Position numbers and translations under genes: made by a program
Origin: Adiantum capillus-veneris
Lineage: Eukaryota > Streptophyta > Polypodiopsida > Polypodiales > Pteridaceae
Direction: 5' to 3'
Length of the DNA: 64,000 nucleotides
Assembly: GCA_014529385.2 (NCBI GenBank)
Contig: CM043944.1
Location: 67,825,895 to 67,889,894, forward strand
The notes under the pieces: model-generated
The model's database searches: none
Seen by the model: the letters and a program-made list of their open reading frames with translations, nothing else
Told to the model about the DNA's origin: nothing
Part shown: piece after piece, positions 33,544 to 45,235 of the stretch
Position numbering within the stretch: the first letter of the stretch is position 1
Layout: each line of letters begins with the position of its first letter

Positions 33544-34038
33544 CTAAATCAACAACCTCTTTACCACTGGTGGGTCTGACAGGGGATCAAAAAAGATGAC
33601 GTCTTTTGGTCCCCTAAATCTTGGGCCTACCCTCATGGGCCTAATCCTACCTGGGTATATTACTGTGGCTACCTGATCATAGACCCACTGATTTTGTGAC
33701 ACTTCTACCCCATCTACCACAATGGTTTGATCTGGATCTTCAGTCCCACTAAAGAAGAAAACTTCGATGGTCCGAAGTGTTTCTGCCCACTTGAGTCTTT
33801 TTAGATTGAGTGTCAACCCTTCTAACTGTCCCGCATCAATCAGGAAAATTCCGCCAAACTGTGACCAACTGATTCCCCATGTAGGAGGAGGGGAAAACAT
33901 AAAATCTAACAATTGCATGATGCTCTTGCGAAGTACAAAGTTGTTGGAGCTGCAAGCAGCCTCGAACATGATGTTGAAAATCACAAACTTTTGGTAAGCT
34001 TGGCGGATATTTTCCTGTATTGATAGGGAAATTCTCAT
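33544..34038 (-). CDS. Unknown 164-codon ORF between primer site and gag
   Basis: Starts about 85 nt after the primer binding site and precedes gag in the same orientation. I do not recognise it. Visible features: a hydrophobic/aromatic N-half (FVIFNIMFEAACSSNN, LLDFMFSPPPTW), then TIEVFFFSGTEDPDQTIVVDG and a proline/arginine-rich end (YPGRIRPMRVGPRFRGPKD). No signal peptide, zinc motif or known transposon domain. Ordinary chromoviruses lack a gene here. It could be an accessory gene, a captured fragment, or a chance frame. Confidence 0.45.
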   Translation of the reverse strand: MRISLSIQENIRQAYQKFVIFNIMFEAACSSNNFVLRKSIMQLLDFMFSPPPTWGISWSQFGGIFLIDAGQLEGLTLNLKRLKWAETLRTIEVFFFSGTEDPDQTIVVDGVEVSQNQWVYDQVATVIYPGRIRPMRVGPRFRGPKDVIFFDPLSDPPVVKRLLI

Positions 34039-34123
34039 TTCACAATATACTATAATTAAAAATGCAATACAACTTATGCCTATTTCCCAAACTTTACCCT
34101 TCTAAGGTCAGGACCTTATTAAA

Positions 34124-34139
34124 CCATGCTTTGATACCA
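34124..34139 (-). other. Primer binding site (initiator tRNA-Met type)
   Basis: The minus strand reads TGGTATCAAAGCATGG, two bases inside the 5' LTR end. It differs by one base from TGGTATCAGAGC, complementary to the 3' end of plant initiator tRNA-Met. Confidence 0.88.
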
Positions 34140-34753
34140 CTTGTAAGGTCTCCAAACCCGCCGACACCAAAAGCGGGATGGAACCGTTGACAGGTCTCTA
34201 GGTCTACTAAAGTCGAAGTCTTTAACAAGAAAAATTCCAGGGAATTCTCCCTTACCATTGGCAATGGTTTAGGTTTATAGCCCTAGAAGATGACCTAGTC
34301 CTGTCTCGCAATGGAAACGGGACCCAAAACAAAATTTCCGGCCCTAAATCTTCATCCTTTAGATTAAGATCTCCTTAGCCAACGCTTTTTTCCCTGTAAC
34401 ATATGTGAGGGCACAGCCATTGGTGGATTCCTCATCCAAGTGAAGTTTCTACATGTTTTAGTGCGCCGGAATGGATAGTTACCTGACTAATCAGGTCCAC
34501 CCGTCCATGATTGACAACCTTAGTCCATCCCCACTTACCACCCCGCACTCACACATGATTTATTTTTTTGTTGTTTACTTACTACCACATTCTTTCCACA
34601 CTTAAAATAATGATTCCTTTTTTATTATTTTTTTTCAACTGCATTTCCTTAAATCAACCTTTTAAAACAGCATTGAAGACATTCTTTCAGAAACAGACAT
34701 CTTTATACTTAAGACAAGGTACTGTCATTTTAAGGTATCACTGACCAGTACTA

Positions 34754-35056
34754 ACTTGTCTCAAGACCACCTATACAAGGGTGAAAAACGGCACCCATTC
34801 CTTATTTATACAACCGGGGTGGAAAAAGTCTTCACCCAAAGTCCGGGCGCCCATACGCCAAAAACCAGTTGCCCATACAACCGGGCGGTTCCTCTAGGAT
34901 AAACTTAAAAGTACTATCCATTAACATAAACAAGCACGGGATAAAGACTCCACACGTGCAGAGGTAACCGACTCCTCCATGATGGTATCTCCATCATTAC
35001 TCATTACCTGGAGTAAAAATATTTCCAAGGAATCAGAGGTGTCTTGAGACAAGTTG
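34754..35056. repeat. Inverted repeat inside the 5' LTR
   Basis: ACTTGTCTCAAGACC (about 34754) and GTCTTGAGACAAGT (about 35042) are inverted copies around ~270 bp. The left copy sits just before the point where the 3' LTR loses sequence. Confidence 0.55.
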
Positions 35057-35206
35057 TCTTAAGGATGGTCAAACATTTCTTTCCTATTTCAACCAGTAAT
35101 AACCCAATCATTCCTTTCCTAATTACACTCATTGATCGTGGGTTTCGTGGAAGTTACCTTCCTTTTTCAGCCAATGTTTTCCTTCTTAAACCTTCGTATG
35201 CAATGC

Positions 35207-35419
35207 TTAACTTAAAATGAATTCTAAAAGCTTATTAATGGCATAATTGAAAACCACCTGGGACTGGTCGTCCATCTGCTGTGGGCCAGGTGCCCGTAAA
35301 CTCTCCTCTGTGGGCCTATGGCTAGGCCCTGCTTCATGGTCGTTAGTGGCTTTGCTGCGTTTGTTACTAGTATCTTCATCTTCCGTCATAGGGTTTCCCC
35401 TGGTTCTCTTGCAGGCCAT
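35207..35419 (-). other. Small unknown ORF in the 5' LTR
   Basis: 70 codons, MACKRTRGNPMTEDEDTSNK, then a basic KRSK and acidic/proline stretches. A TATA-like TTTTTATAAGG lies ~10 bp upstream on the same strand. Found only in the LTR segment missing from the 3' LTR. The function, if any, is unknown; it may be a chance frame. Confidence 0.3.
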
Positions 35420-35779
35420 TTCGGCAGCCTTATAAAAAGACTTAATCCATTAGATGATTTGTTGAATAACGTTTATTTTTCCTTGATTACCCAAAAATAA
35501 GGTTTTTGGACCTCGGTTAATTCTTTGGTACTTAGATAATTTTATTTCTTCAGTTTTCTTATCCATTATATACAAAATTGGTTACTTTTGACCAAAATAT
35601 GTACCTAAACTATTTATCTAAGGTTAGGATAATTATAATAGATTTTCCAAGGTCTATTCCTTCTCTGATATTGATATCAAAGGTTTTCTATTTACTTTAC
35701 TATATTTCCTTTTTTTATTTTTCCCAAAATTGGAGTAGTTTTATTGGGATATATAATTAACCTAATTTCCTAGAGGTAG

Positions 35780-37275
35780 CATAATTATCACAGGTTCCCT
35801 GAGGTCTAATAAACCTTTGACAAAGTTCTCAATCCAATTTAAATCTATTTACTAATTTCCCCTATTTAAATTTCTCAAAAAATAGGGTATTTTAGCTAAA
35901 ATAATTAGCTAAATTAACTTTCTGAACTTATCCTAATTATCACGGGTTATGAAACACCTAATTAACCATTGATAATTATATGGAAGCATTTGAATTCTAT
36001 TTACTAATTTTCCCTATTTCAATTGTTCAAAAAACAGAGTAATTTAGCTAAAGTAATTAGCTAACTTAACTTTCTGAACTTCTCTTATTTATCACAGGTA
36101 CTTGAATACTCAACTGATCATTGATATTTATATGGAAGCATTTAAATTTCATTTACTAATTTCCCCTATTAAAATTTCTCAAAAAACAGGGTATTTTAAT
36201 TAAGATAATTATCTAAATTATTTTTCTGAACTTCTCCTAATTATCACGGGTTACGGGTCATCTACTTAACCACTGATAATTATATGTAAGCATTTGTATT
36301 TCATTTACTAATTTCACCTATTAAAATTACTCAAAAAACAGGGTATTTTAGCTAAGATAATTTACTAAACTAACTTTTTGAACTTATCCTAATTATCAAA
36401 GGTTATTGATCATCTAATTAACCACTGATAATTATATGGAAGCCTTTCAATTCCATTTACTAATTTTCCCTATTAAAATTACTCAAAAACAGGGTATTTT
36501 AGCTAAAATAATTAGCTAAATTAACTTTCTGGTCTTTTTCTAATTATCACGGGTTATTGAACACCTAATTAACTACTGATAATTATATGGAAGCATTTTA
36601 ATTCCATTTACTAATTTCCCCTATTAAAATTGTTCAAAAAACACAATAATTATGCCTAATTAATTATCTAGATTAATTATCTGAGATTATCCTAATTATC
36701 ACAGGTTTCTTAACACCTATTTAACCACTGATAAATGTATCTCAACAATTGAAGTCAATTTACTAATTTCCCTTATATAAATTGGTCAAAAAATAGAGTA
36801 ATTCTACGTAATTAATTAACTAGATTCATTATCTGAGATTTTTTTAATTTTTATGGCTTTCTTAGCACTCAATTAACCACTGATAAATATATTATGGCGA
36901 TTGAAATCAATTTACTAATTTCCCCTATTTAAATAGCTCAAAAAACAGAGTAATTCTGCATAATTAATTAGCTAGATTCATTATCTGAGCTTTTCCTACT
37001 TACTACGGGTTCCTTAACACCCAATTAACCTCTGATAAATATATTATAGCAATTGAAATCAATTTACTAATTTCCCCTATTTAAATAACTCAAAAAACAG
37101 AGTAATTCTGCATAATTAATTATCTAGATTCATTATCTGAGCTTTTCCTAAATATCACCGGTTCCTTAACACCCAGTTAACCACTGATAAATATAATATA
37201 TCAATTGAAATCAATTTACTAATTTTCCCTATTTAAATAGCTCAAAAAACAGAGTAATTCTGCATAATTAATTAG
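35780..37275. repeat. ~152-bp tandem repeat within the 5' LTR
   Basis: About 9-10 units of the same AT-rich repeat as at 26880-28060, for example ACTAATTTCCCCTATT and AATTAACCACTGATAA. Confidence 0.8.
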
Positions 37276-38185
37276 GAAAATTACTCAAAAATTATAGGAT
37301 AATTTTCCTAGCTTAATGAATGTCTAATGCAACTCTGATAATTACCTCATCTTAATCTAAGCTTAATTAATATATTTATCATTAATTCATGGTTAATTTG
37401 GCTAATTTCAGTCATAATATGATAGGATAATTAATTAGCTTAATATTACTAAGCTTAATTAAAATAATCAGCAGAGATTAATTAATTTAAAGAGGTTTAA
37501 GGAGCATGCATAGGCCTAATCTTTGATTAATTCATCATTTATCCTAATCTAACCTTACTAATTGAGAAGGATTAGGTTAATTACCGTTAGGATTAATCGA
37601 TTAGAGGTTTAACTCTAATGATTTCTGCGTAGTGTTTCTCCCTAGATGAGAGAGAAATTCTCAAGGCTCCGAGTCTAACAAGATATGAAGAGAATGGTCC
37701 TATTTATAGGTTTTTCTGAGCATCTGGCAGCTTTTGGCAGCTTTCCACTAGTCCAAGCAGCCCCCCCAGCTTGAAAGTGGCGCATTTTTCAGCCATCATT
37801 GCTTCTGGCCAGTTTCCACAACTTCCATACTCACCCCATACCTTCCAGAATTTGCCTGTTTGATTTTTGCAGATTTTCCATGATGAAATTTGGAATTTCC
37901 TATTTAACTCTAGAACCTTAGTGTAAAGAAGTCTTTTGCTGATGATTAAAATGAAACCATTCAATTTTTGTTATTAATTAAATTTCCATGGTAATTTTCC
38001 AGGTCCCGTAACTGTTCCTGTTTTTATCGGAATCGGATTCTGAAAATTTATAGACATAGTAAAGCTCTGCTTATAAATCCAAAAATACCAAAATAATTAG
38101 TGTTTGGAGTCCTGCAATAGCATTTTCCATTATGTTTTTCAAGCTTAGTACAGTTTTGAAGGTTTCGGAAACTGGAAACCTTACA

Positions 38186-38530
38186 TATCGCTTAGGGTAA
38201 TCAATTGGGCTGTTTGAGTCCGCTTAAGGTTGAGGTATTAGCTAGGGCTAGTCGCTTATATGTTTGGCCGTACGAATACGTTGAAGATTTAGTTGTTAGG
38301 ATGTGGCTATGTTTGGATAATTAAAGTAGAAAAAAACACAAACGGACTTCAAAAACTACTTGTGCACTTCAGAAATGCAAACATACTTCAACATACGAAG
38401 TAAAATAACACAAATAGACTTAAAAACGCAAATTCGAGAAATGCAAATGCTCTTTAAAAATGGCGGTCTATATTAGATTGGTACCTATTAGATTGGTCTA
38501 TTTAATTAAGTGATCCGCTTGTACTAGATT
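38186..38530. repeat. Continuation of the CTTAGGG-type repeat, then unassigned DNA
   Basis: TATCGCTTAGGG and GGCTAGTCGCTTA continue the pattern of 25290-26233 up to about 38270. After this come A-rich sequences with repeated AAACGCAAA/ACAAACGGACTTC-like words. Confidence 0.55.
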
Positions 38531-38534
38531 ACAG

Positions 38535-38900
38535 GTTGTACTGGATCTACGTACATGCATTGTCATGTAGACATGGGTGTGTACTTATGTCGAACCATCA
38601 AATATAGGCATTGACCAATCAAGACGAGATTATTACCTGGTTGTCCTGATCTTTGTGTGCCTCTAGACCAGGGCGTGCGGGGATCGCACAAGGCTAGAGA
38701 ATCTAATGTAGTTAGAGCTAGTGGCAAGTGGTAGAAAAAACACAAATGAGGTTCAAAAACGCAAACGAACTTTGTAAATACAAGCAGGCTTTAGAAATGC
38801 AAACGAACTTTAGAAAAAAGTAGAACAATGCAAACCAACTTCATTAACACAGATGGATTTGAGAAACGCAAATAATCTGCAAAAATGGAAGTCTGTATTA
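38535..38900 (+). repeat. Dispersed repeat, copy A
   Basis: TGTACATGCATTGTCATGTAGA-like start, ACGAGATTATTACCTGG and GGTAGAAAAAACACAAAT recur in the same order and orientation at 50060-50400. It ends in A-rich text with AAACGCAAACGAACTT. No coding content; terminal structure not resolved. Confidence 0.7.
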
Positions 38901-38929
38901 GATCGTCCTATTTAAGTAATCCTCATGAG

Positions 38930-39062
38930 ACAAGAGCATATTAGCGACACTAGTGACACTCAAATGTAAAAACCACGGCGTCGCTATGCTCTTCCCTATA
39001 CTATTTGTTGTGTAGGGACGCTCATAGCGACGTGCATAGCGACACCGACAGGGTAAAGAAAC
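38930..39062 (+). mobile_element. CACTA (En/Spm) subterminal remnant
   Basis: Contains GTCGCTAT and ATAGCGACG words in opposite orientations (for example GGCGTCGCTATG and CTCATAGCGACGTGCATAGCGAC) like the subterminal array at 60233-60475. The CACTA terminus itself is lost. It probably belongs with the tnp2 remnant at 40560-41048. Confidence 0.6.
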
Positions 39063-39129
39063 AAACCGACAACGCCAAAAACTCAGATCTCAAATTTGAA
39101 TTTCGACGCTCTCGATTTATAGGTATACC

Positions 39130-39181
<52 letters not shown>

Positions 39182-39307
39182 CCACACACACAAGGAGAGG
39201 AAGGAGAGCCAAGTATGCTCCTTCCTTCTCCTCCCTGTCATGTTCTTTTCCCCTCTTTGTCTCTCTCCCTCTCTCTCTCATACACACACATACACACACA
39301 TTGTCTA

Positions 39308-39340
<33 letters not shown>

Positions 39341-39510
39341 TAGAATGTACACACATGCATAAAAAAAGGCACATATACACACACATTGATTGTACAAATG
39401 ATGTACACACCTATGCATAAACAAAGAATGCATATACATACACATTGAGAGAGGAAAAGAGAGAGAGAGAGAGGGGGGGGGGGGGGGGGATGAGAGATAA
39501 GAGGAGAAAA

Positions 39511-39545
<35 letters not shown>
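39130..39545. repeat. Cluster of CT, CA/TG, G and GA microsatellites
   Basis: (CT)n 39133-39175, CA/TG runs 39283-39335, a ~17-base poly(G) at 39473-39489 and (GA)n 39512-39543. Several chance open frames here are low-complexity only. Confidence 0.9.
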
Positions 39546-39547
<2 letters not shown>

Positions 39548-39784
39548 GGGTAGAAAACAAAGAGAGAGATAAAGATAGATTAAAAAATATAGAAAATAAG
39601 AAATGCAATGTTATATTAAATGTCTTCAAAACTTCTAAATGATTTATGAGACTAGTCCGATAAACTCCTTGTGGATCGAATAGTCCAAGAAAATAGTGCA
39701 TTGGTTGGTGAAGAGCTTCGTCAATGTATGTCTTTTTACATACATACTATGACATATCTATATAAAGAAAGAGGAAAAGAAAGA

Positions 39785-39930
39785 TAGAGAGAGAGTCGGC
39801 ATAGGTTTAAGATTTGGTTTTATATTTAAGTTAGTGTTTAGGTGTAGATTTAATATTAGAGCTTTCGAATTAGGTTTAGGGTTAGATTTAGGGTTTAATT
39901 CAAGATTAAGGTTTAGAGTTGAAGAAGAGG
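39785..39930 (+). repeat. Telomere-like degenerate repeat
   Basis: Contains TTTAGGGTTAGATTTAGGGTTT with flanking GGTTTAAGATTTGG-type variants of the plant telomere unit TTTAGGG. Too short and degenerate to be a functional telomere. Confidence 0.5.
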
Positions 39931-40109
39931 CCCAACCATCTCTGTCTTTTTTGTAGAGCTTAAAGGTGTTTGAAGCTAATTAGCTTTGGAATGTATAAAG
40001 GGTAGGCAATAACACTAGCTGTTGAAAGTGTTCTCCATCTGTTTAGCTTTAGTGATAGAAGAGGAAAGTGGATCACTCACCAATTTCACAACGTATCAAG
40101 TTGGATTTT

Positions 40110-40237
<128 letters not shown>

Positions 40238-40559
40238 GAGACGGAGGATGCCAATAGAAGATTAAATGTATATGCTCAAGTTATAGGGTTTTACATTCAC
40301 TATGAGTAGTGACGACGATGTGGGGCTGTCCAACGGAAATGCCTATCTCTCAACAAGGATCTTATGATTCTTATATCCTTGTAATCAACGCAAACATGCT
40401 GTCCGATGAACAAGACGCATTTCTTTAGTACGTTTATGAATCTGGCGAGTCTGATCCATCTATTATAGATTGAGTTGTTGCCAATTACAACTCGTCGTAC
40501 TATGACATTGGCCAACAGACAACAATCTTGCAACCCAATAGACGTGTTTGTAGACGCTT

Positions 40560-41048
40560 CGATCAAGTAGCATACGTGAGGCCACGGATGTAGCCTCTGA
40601 TAGCTGGAAGGGTGATCATGCATACCACATTCTCAACGAGGCTATTTTTGATCCCGAGATCAATGAAATGATCAAGACAATCATAGATTCGGAAAGGCTT
40701 GTCTATGATGACATGAAAAATGAAGCTGATATGCCATTGTATGGTGGAGCATATGTGTCCATTTGAAGGCGCTTCTGGTTCTTCTCAAGAGGCAGGCAAA
40801 GTTTTAATGGAGTGACACCAATGTCACAACACTTTTCATGTGATATATTTCAACGTGTTTACTTAAATAAAAAGCTCTAAATGTATAATGATCAGATAGA
40901 TTACTTACACAATTGTATCGCATTTTTTTCGTTGTGTAGATTGCTCAAAGAGTGCATATTGCCAGTTGATAATGTGATGCCAGATTTCAGAGAGGAAGCA
41001 GGAAAGATGTTGTGAAACTTGGGGATGGATCTCTATCTATTAAATATC
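40560..41048 (+). pseudogene. CACTA tnp2 transposase N-terminal remnant
   Basis: Plus-strand fragments match the N-terminal part of plant tnp2-type transposases. NEAIFDPEINEMIKTIIDSERLVYDD and MPLYGGAYVS are followed in another frame by LKALLVLLKRQAKF and WSDTNVTTLF. After a probable intron (GT at 40840, AG at 40938-40939) come LLKECILPVDNVMPDF and REEAGKMLNLGMD. Stops and frameshifts are present. It ends abruptly at 41048 where the long CT-rich repeat begins, so it was cut by that element. Confidence 0.65.
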
Positions 41049-41773
41049 TAGACGAGAAGGCAAAGAGGACAAAGACCCAAAGACCAACCTAGATACCCAG
41101 CAACTATAGTATAAAAAGTTCAATAGAAACTCCAAAGCCCAATGAGAGGTAGAGAGGACCTAGAGAGAAGATAGTGCACTAGATGCCTGCTGTCAAGGAG
41201 TGCTAGAGTGCTTGGAGTATAGACAAACACCCACAAATGACAAGCACAGTACGAGCACCAATATGATGATGATTGACACAAAAATGGTGTAGTGAATGAT
41301 TACACGAGCTGACACAATGGGACTAGGTACAGATTGTGTTTATATTATGATATAAGCTCAAATAATTTCATAGACGGTTGCTTGCTTTTTATACCTAAAT
41401 GGAGCAAGAGAGAGGGAAAACTTAGCCCAAAATTTCTACATTGAAGGTCAAAATTTGATGGCAAGGTTCAAAGGACCCTCAAGACCCTCAAAGGTTGAAT
41501 TTTACAAAGCTTCAATATTTTTGTATATAGACTTTCAAAGAAATTGCTATGAGTGGCTGTATGGAAGGGAAGTGTGTGAAGCGTGTAAATAGCTAGAGGT
41601 AAAGCAATCTTTGCTTTGGTATTGTCATTGCACCATCTCTTTGGAGGTTTGATAGTAGTCACGACTTCCGTGTTCGCTGTTGTACTGGAACTTGAAGTCT
41701 CCAAGTAAAAAATGAGCCAAGAAGGACTCACCGTTTGGTGGTGAGCCACTCTCTCCCTTTCAGTTTGAATGCA

Positions 41774-41834
<61 letters not shown>

Positions 41835-42275
41835 ATTCTTCAAAGAAATCGACACTGCTATCTCTTTCTCCTCTATTCTATATAGAGAGTGAAGCTCTCT
41901 CTCCTCTTGCTCGCCTATGGCAAGTCCCCCTTGTGTGTGTGTTAATTGAATTGCGTTTTTCTCGTTTTTTCTTTTATTCTCTCCCCCTATCTCTGACAAC
42001 GTGCAGCAAAGGGATAAAAATCCCTTTCTCTTCTTTTTTTCTCTGCCGAAAGTCCCTCTCTCAGCGTGGTCTTGGTCCTTGCTTAGACTCCCCCTATAGA
42101 CGAGCTTCCCTATCTCTTGCAATTGGCTATGGCCTTCAGGTAGCAAGGCTCTCCTTCTCTCTCACTATCGACCACAAGCAAGAAAAGGGATTCCCTTTCG
42201 TTCTCTCTCTCTCTCTCTCTCTTTGATTTCCCAGCAGGTAGCAACCGTGAGCGACCTCTCTCTCTCTCTCCCTCT

Positions 42276-42308
<33 letters not shown>

Positions 42309-42310
42309 AC
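41049..42310. repeat. Long direct repeat copy 1, left part
   Basis: Matches 47745 onwards, with shared words GGCAAAGAGGA, AAAGACCCAAAGACC, GACAAACACCCACAAATGACAAGCA and GAAACTTGAAGTCT. It contains long (CT)n at 41779-41833 and further CT runs near 42207 and 42258-42308. Interrupted at 42310 by the LINE. Confidence 0.8.
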
Positions 42311-44995
42311 ATATGGTGTATCTCTATGGAAAGGCACCAATGAGTTTACCTGTAGAAAGCAGAATGGTGATAGCGTGATTGACTATATGTTGTTTTCAGA
42401 AGCCACTCTAGAATGCATACAAAGCTTTACACTTGGTGAATGGAGTCCGGAATCGGATCATAGAATGTTATGTATTGACCTCAAGTGTGGTAAAAGGCCC
42501 GAGCATGTAGCCTCCAATCACGATGTGAATCATTTGTACCTACATCTAGACTTCAAACGAGCACCTATATATGCTAATATGGTGGACCAAATATTAAGCA
42601 TGATAGAGCATCAAGAGGGCCCAACATTAGAATGCAAGTGTAAAGTTTTCAAAGAAGTAATTTACTCTTGTGCGAAGGAATGCTTTTCGGTGAAACACAT
42701 GTCTTGCAAAAGGTCTAAGAAGGGTAGCACCAAATACCAAGAAGAAATGATTTGACATGGAATCTAGGCAAGCCTGAAAACAATTGCTAAGGTTGGATGC
42801 AAGCAAAGACAAGGAAGTTTACTTGGAACATTCACACACATACAAAGCACTTGCTCAAAAGAAGAGGAGAAGGTGGGAAGTCAAAAAACAACTTCTTTTA
42901 GCGTAAGAGAAAGCACATGCATGTGGCAAGTTTTGGCAAAATCTAAATGGCAAGCGTGTTGCGAGCTTTGGTGACATGACTCTTGAGGATATGTATATGC
43001 ATTGCAAGAACCTCTTTGAGCAACCCAATGTTGATAAGATGGAGTGTTCTAGCTCCCTTCCATTTATGCCTCCTTTATTTACCATTGAAGATGTATGTCG
43101 CGCACTTCAGAAACTTACTACTCGCAACGCAGGGGACCTTCAAGGTGTCAAGGCTAAAATGATTAAATGGACAAGCAAGAAACCACGATATTGGGTATGC
43201 GATATGTTTAACCTTGCACTTCAGCATGGCATGACTCATGATTGGAGTGAAAATTGGATCAAACCTTTGCACAAAGGAGGAGATGTAAACAATGTGAACA
43301 ACTATCGTGGTTCTTTGATGGAAACGTTATTTGAATGTATCATGGAGATGAAGACAAGTGAATGGGCTAAAAAGAATGGCAAACCTACGCTTGGCCAAGC
43401 AGGTTTTCGAAAGCATCATAGCACTACTGATCACCTTGTCACTCTTCGAGTTCTTATGGAAGCATCTCGATTGAAAGGAAAATAGTTGTATTGCTGCTTT
43501 GTGGATTTCAAAAAAGCTTTTGACATGGTACCGCGAGGATATCTTTGGAGACGTATGCAAAGCCTTCAAGTGCCGAGAGAATTTATGCATGCATTCTTTC
43601 GCATCTACCAAAAAGTGATATATCGACTACGTATGGGAGATAGAATTTAAGAATTTTTTACAAGCACTATTGGTGTCAAACAAGGATGCCACTTTCCCCA
43701 ACCCTCTTTGGGCTACTCATTGATGAATTGGAATGCATAGTTCTTGATTTTATGTAGCAAGAAGGCATAGAAGAGGTTAAGATCGAAAATGCGATGATCA
43801 TGCTTTTGCTTTATGCGGATGATGTAGTGCTCTTGGCACATACCTTAGAAGATGCACAAAAGATTACGAGTGTCTTGGAACGCTTTTGCCTACATAGCGG
43901 GCTGATTGTGAATGGATCCAAAACCAAGGTTATGCTTGTAAAGACCCTCAATGACAAAAATCCATGCATTGTATACAAAAATGAGCAACATGAATTAGTA
44001 GATCACTTCAAGTACCTTGGTTGAGGTTCCATCCAACCATAAATGGAAGATTGCACAATGCGTCGCTTCTTGGAAGCCGGAAAGCGGGCTTATTATGCAT
44101 TTCAGAACATGTGCAATACTGGAGAGATCAAGTATTGGGCTCTCAAAAAGTACCTCTTTGACACATTAGTGACACCGGTGCTTCTTTATGGAGTGGAGGT
44201 GTGGGGTGGAAGCATCGAAAAGTCTACTTGGAAAGAGTTTGAGAATGAAGCGTTTTCTCACCAACTTTTTCCAAGTCAAGACACGAACACCCTGCATGCT
44301 CTTACTTCTTGAGTCCGGATCGCTTCCTATTGAGGTCTTGGGCATGCAAAGGGTTGTGGAGTACATGGTTAAGACACAACGTAGCCCTTTGTATCGACTT
44401 CCTAGAATCGCATATGAAGCAAGTCAAATGGTCTAAAAGACATGCAAGAGCAAAATACTAAGTTCGGGGTGGATGCTTGACATCAAGAAATGGTTTGGAA
44501 GATGGGATGCATGTCACTTGGTCAAGGATGCGTCGATCGACTCCCAAGTTAATGAGGCCTTCTTACAACGTGAATGTATCACGGCTTGGGAGAATTCCAA
44601 ACGTTCTCGCTTCAGCCATTACACCACACACGTTGTCCCAAACTACAAATCTCTCTTCTTCTCCGAGTGAGGTAGCCGAACCCATTCCTACATCCTTAGG
44701 CCCATCCCATTGAGTGCGATCCGCACCATTGCCTCCATTCGTCTTAGCTCCCATTCTCTACGTTGCAAGACAGGACGTTGGTGCAGTGGCGAGGAGTCTC
44801 ATCGACTTTGCACCTTATGCCCTCGTCAAGTGCGAGAGAGTGAGTACCACACACTACTTAAGAGCTCAGCTTTTGACCACATTAGGTCCTCTTTCCCCAT
44901 ATATTCAGTCATGAGCTCTCCTTACATACCTTCCTCTCCCAACCACGATGTGGACTCTCTATTGCAATGCTCATTTTAGTCATTTTTGAGCATTG
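42311..44995 (+). pseudogene. LINE retrotransposon ORF2, 5'-truncated and broken
   Basis: Non-LTR element inserted in the CT-rich repeat. It starts inside the endonuclease (NGDSVIDYMLFSEATLE, ESDHRMLCIDL). The RT follows: FTIEDVCRALQKL, NWIKPLHKGGDVNNVNNYRG, LGQAGFRKHHSTTDH, CCFVDFKKAFDMVPR, GVKQGC, and the catalytic LLLYADDVVLLA at about 43803, then NGSKTKVML and HFKYLG. The C-terminal part has TPVLLYGVEVWGGSI and RTIASIRLSSHSLRC with further cysteines and HTLL, a degraded zinc-finger-like end. At least six stops or frameshifts, so it is inactive. The wording of the C-terminus resembles LINEs I associate with ferns and lycophytes, from memory. Confidence 0.85.
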
Positions 44996-45059
44996 AGAGT
45001 CACTTATTACCTCCACTCTCGCCACGTGACGTGTTCCTTTGGTCCCATAGGTCATATTC

Positions 45060-45076
45060 GACCTCCGAGGACGATA

Positions 45077-45136
<60 letters not shown>

Positions 45137-45180
45137 CTCTCTAACTCTCTCTTTTTCTTGGGTTTCAACGAGAGAAAATA

Positions 45181-45235
<55 letters not shown>

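Larger units (their letters stand above)
26234..38185 (-). mobile_element. Complete Ty3/gypsy chromovirus with very long unequal LTRs
   Basis: Minus-strand element of 11.95 kb. LTRs at 34142-38185 (5', 4044 bp) and 26234-28997 (3', 2764 bp) have matching ends (TGTAAGGTTTCC at the start, GGAGACCTTACA at the end) and a perfect target duplication TATCG. A tRNA-iMet-type primer site lies inside the 5' LTR and a purine tract before the 3' LTR. Internal order is an unknown ORF, gag, protease-RT-RNase H-integrase, then chromodomain. Gag, pol and chromodomain lie in one reading frame broken by two stops only (32519-32521 TAA, 29558-29560 TAG), so the copy is young or only lightly damaged. It inserted into the CTTAGGG repeat block. 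Confidence 0.92.
34142..38185 (-). repeat. 5' LTR of the 12-kb chromovirus
   Basis: 4044 bp. It matches the 3' LTR at both ends but carries 34782-36243 in addition. Followed by TSD TATCG (38186-38190). Confidence 0.9.

Noticed and set aside
39117-39513. Open frames made of RERERE, SLSLSL and HTHTHT
   Set aside because: They are translations of GA/CT/CA microsatellites, as are those at 40022-40265, 41735-42340, 45060-45290, 48000-48610 and 49395-49589.
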